Source: Hydnum rufescens UP504
Lineage: Eukaryota > Basidiomycota > Agaricomycetes > Cantharellales > Hydnaceae
Length of the DNA stretch: 16,684 bases
Direction: 5' to 3'
NCBI GenBank assembly: GCA_014904985.1
Contig: MU129176.1
Coordinates: 55,294-71,977, forward strand
How positions within the stretch are numbered: position 1 is the first letter of the stretch; every line of letters starts with the position of its first letter. Shown here one piece after another: positions 15,824 to 16,684 of the stretch. The notes below the pieces were generated by a model. It was not told where the DNA came from. It searched no databases and worked only from the letters and a program-made list of their open reading frames with translations. A program made the position numbers and the translations under genes.

Positions 15824-15914
15824 GCCCCAGGGGCCCCCGCCTAAAAACATCTAGTTAGACTATTTAAACGCAAGGCTCATTGTATCTAACTAGATGTACA
15901 TTTGTGGCTGACCG
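15824..15914 (-). repeat. Right terminal repeat of element 2
   Basis: Reverse complement begins CGGTCAGCCACAAATGTAC and continues CATCTAGTTAGATACAATG, AGCCTTGCGTTTAAATAG, TCTAACTAGATGTTTTTA and GGGGGCCCCTGGGG. It matches the left end of element 1 over about 90 bp with the same spacing between motifs. The two ATCTAGTTAGAT-type sites lie about 35-40 bp apart and are candidates for transposase binding. Confidence 0.88.
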
Positions 15915-16235
15915 GGTTGACGTTGAAACTCAACACCGGCAATTGCTGGGCTGGGCTAGCTCAATAAGGCAACTCCCAGTCAGTAGCATATGACAAGAGG
16001 GGGTAAGTGCAGATGTATCATGTACATAATATATAGGTACTATGTGGTGCATATAAGTCCAGAGAAGCAACAGACAACAGTGAAATTGAACAAGATTTGG
16101 AAATGCACCATATTAAGACCTTTAAACACCATTTGGAACCCTTCCAAGCATGTATTGGGTGTTACACTGCTCATGTATATGTCTAGTCACATTGGACACA
16201 ACTTGGATCATAAGGGAGGCTCTAAATACAGAAAT
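15915..16235. other. Outer flank, no gene seen
   Basis: Directly outside the right terminal repeat, 15928-15949 reads ACTCAACACCGGCAATTGCTGG, given here as ACTCAACACCGG plus CAATTGCTGG, a close relative of the edge of the element 2 palindrome (TCAACGCTGGCAATTGCCGG). The remainder, to 16235, shows no ORF, repeat or splice pattern that I can support. Confidence 0.5.
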
Positions 16236-16638
16236 TTCCTTATTAGGATAAGTTTATTTCCTCCACTACAGCTTCAAATCAGGATATTGGGAGGGAGATA
16301 TTTGGGGATGATTTCCCCTAACATATGCCCACCCCACTGGAACATTTTCAGAAAATTCTTCCAGGATTTCCATGGGTTTCCTTATAAGGATAAGTTTGTT
16401 CTCCTTACCATAGGCTCAAATCAGCACCTTGGAATGAGATATTTGGAGGATAATATCTCCTATCATATACCCACCATACTGGAACATTTCCAAAATTTTA
16501 GAGCACCTTCCTTATTAGGCAAGTTTATTTGCTTCACTGCAGGCTCAAATCAGCAGGTGAGGGTGAGATCTTTGGGCTATTACATCTCCTATTCTATGCC
16601 TACCAGACTGGAACATTTCCGGAATTTTCCATTCCATT
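16236..16638. repeat. Three diverged ~130-bp tandem units
   Basis: Units start at 16236, 16378 and 16508 with TTCCTTAT(T/A)AGG, then AAGTTT(A/G)TT, GGCTCAAATCAG (GCTTCAAATCAG in the first), GAGAT(A/C)TTTGG, C(A/T)CC(C/T)(A/T), CTGGAACATTT. Lengths about 142, 130 and 130 bp. Non-coding; diverged, so an old array that may run on beyond the window. Confidence 0.9.
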
Positions 16639-16684
16639 TGAATTTTGGTGATATTGGCACACACAGTAAAGTACTGCAGCAGGT

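Larger units (their letters stand above)
11324..15914. mobile_element. Giant foldback element 2 (both ends present)
   Basis: Left end CTGGTCAGCCA at 11324, right end its complement TGGCTGACCG at 15905-15914. Left arm 11460-13132, central palindrome 13181-13829, right arm 13880-15345 plus an AT-rich tail. There are five B hairpins and five A hairpins on each side, mirrored around 13505. The left arm has one extra intron that lacks hairpin B. No coding capacity is evident. It is related to element 1 (same ends, same units, same palindrome core) but much diverged from it. No target-site duplication is apparent, because the left flank is the broken arm of element 1 and the right flank is unrelated. 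Confidence 0.85.

Overview
The window looks like an accessory, transposon-rich stretch of a filamentous fungal genome, most likely an agaricomycete basidiomycete. The reasons are short spliceosomal introns (about 50-60 nt where they interrupt gene remnants) with GTRNGT donors, CTAAC/CTAAT branch points and YAG acceptors; a decayed aldehyde dehydrogenase gene with introns; and no bacterial gene layout. The organism is an inference. I see no clearly intact protein-coding gene and no rRNA or tRNA.

Layout. 211-914 is a satellite that changes from a 10-bp to a 20-bp period and then decays. 915-1410 carries dispersed TAGACA motifs and three hairpins. 1415-2362 is a 5'-truncated, frameshifted aldehyde dehydrogenase pseudogene. 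2363-2880 holds nothing I recognise. 2881-4172 and 6261-7799 are two diverged direct copies of one ~1.3-kb segment; the second has gained a ~245-bp MITE-like insertion. Between them (4234-5961) lie remnants of a multi-exon gene; its first part looks like the helical N-terminal domain of basidiomycete STAND/NLR-like proteins (weak), and its second part is unrecognised.

7896-15914 is the remarkable part: two related giant foldback elements side by side (7896-11319, right end lost; 11324-15914, both ends present). Each has a GGTCAGCCA-type end, a near-perfect central palindrome of about 630-650 bp, and two arms of tandem units running outward from the centre. Each unit, read outward, is an A/C-rich putative exon ending in hairpin A (core ACCACACACCCGC / GCGGGTGTGTGGT, tetraloop), then 3-12 nt later a 5' splice site opening an intron of about 105 nt that contains hairpin B (core GCAAAAAGAGCAGC / GCTGCTCTTTTTGC, tetraloop), a branch-point-like CTAAC/CTAAT and a 3' AG. 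I count 17 A hairpins, 19 B hairpins (one cut in half) and 20 introns (one cut off), every one oriented outward. Stem sequences differ between copies but mostly change on both sides together.

The element's arms are nearly identical to each other around the centre but very different between the two elements, so the two arms of one element are homogenised or regenerated together. In the first palindrome the few remaining arm differences are nearly all CpG-type transitions, which points to cytosine methylation and deamination after homogenisation. No transposase is encoded, so these would be non-autonomous. 15915-16684 is the outer flank, with three ~130-bp tandem units at 16236-16638.
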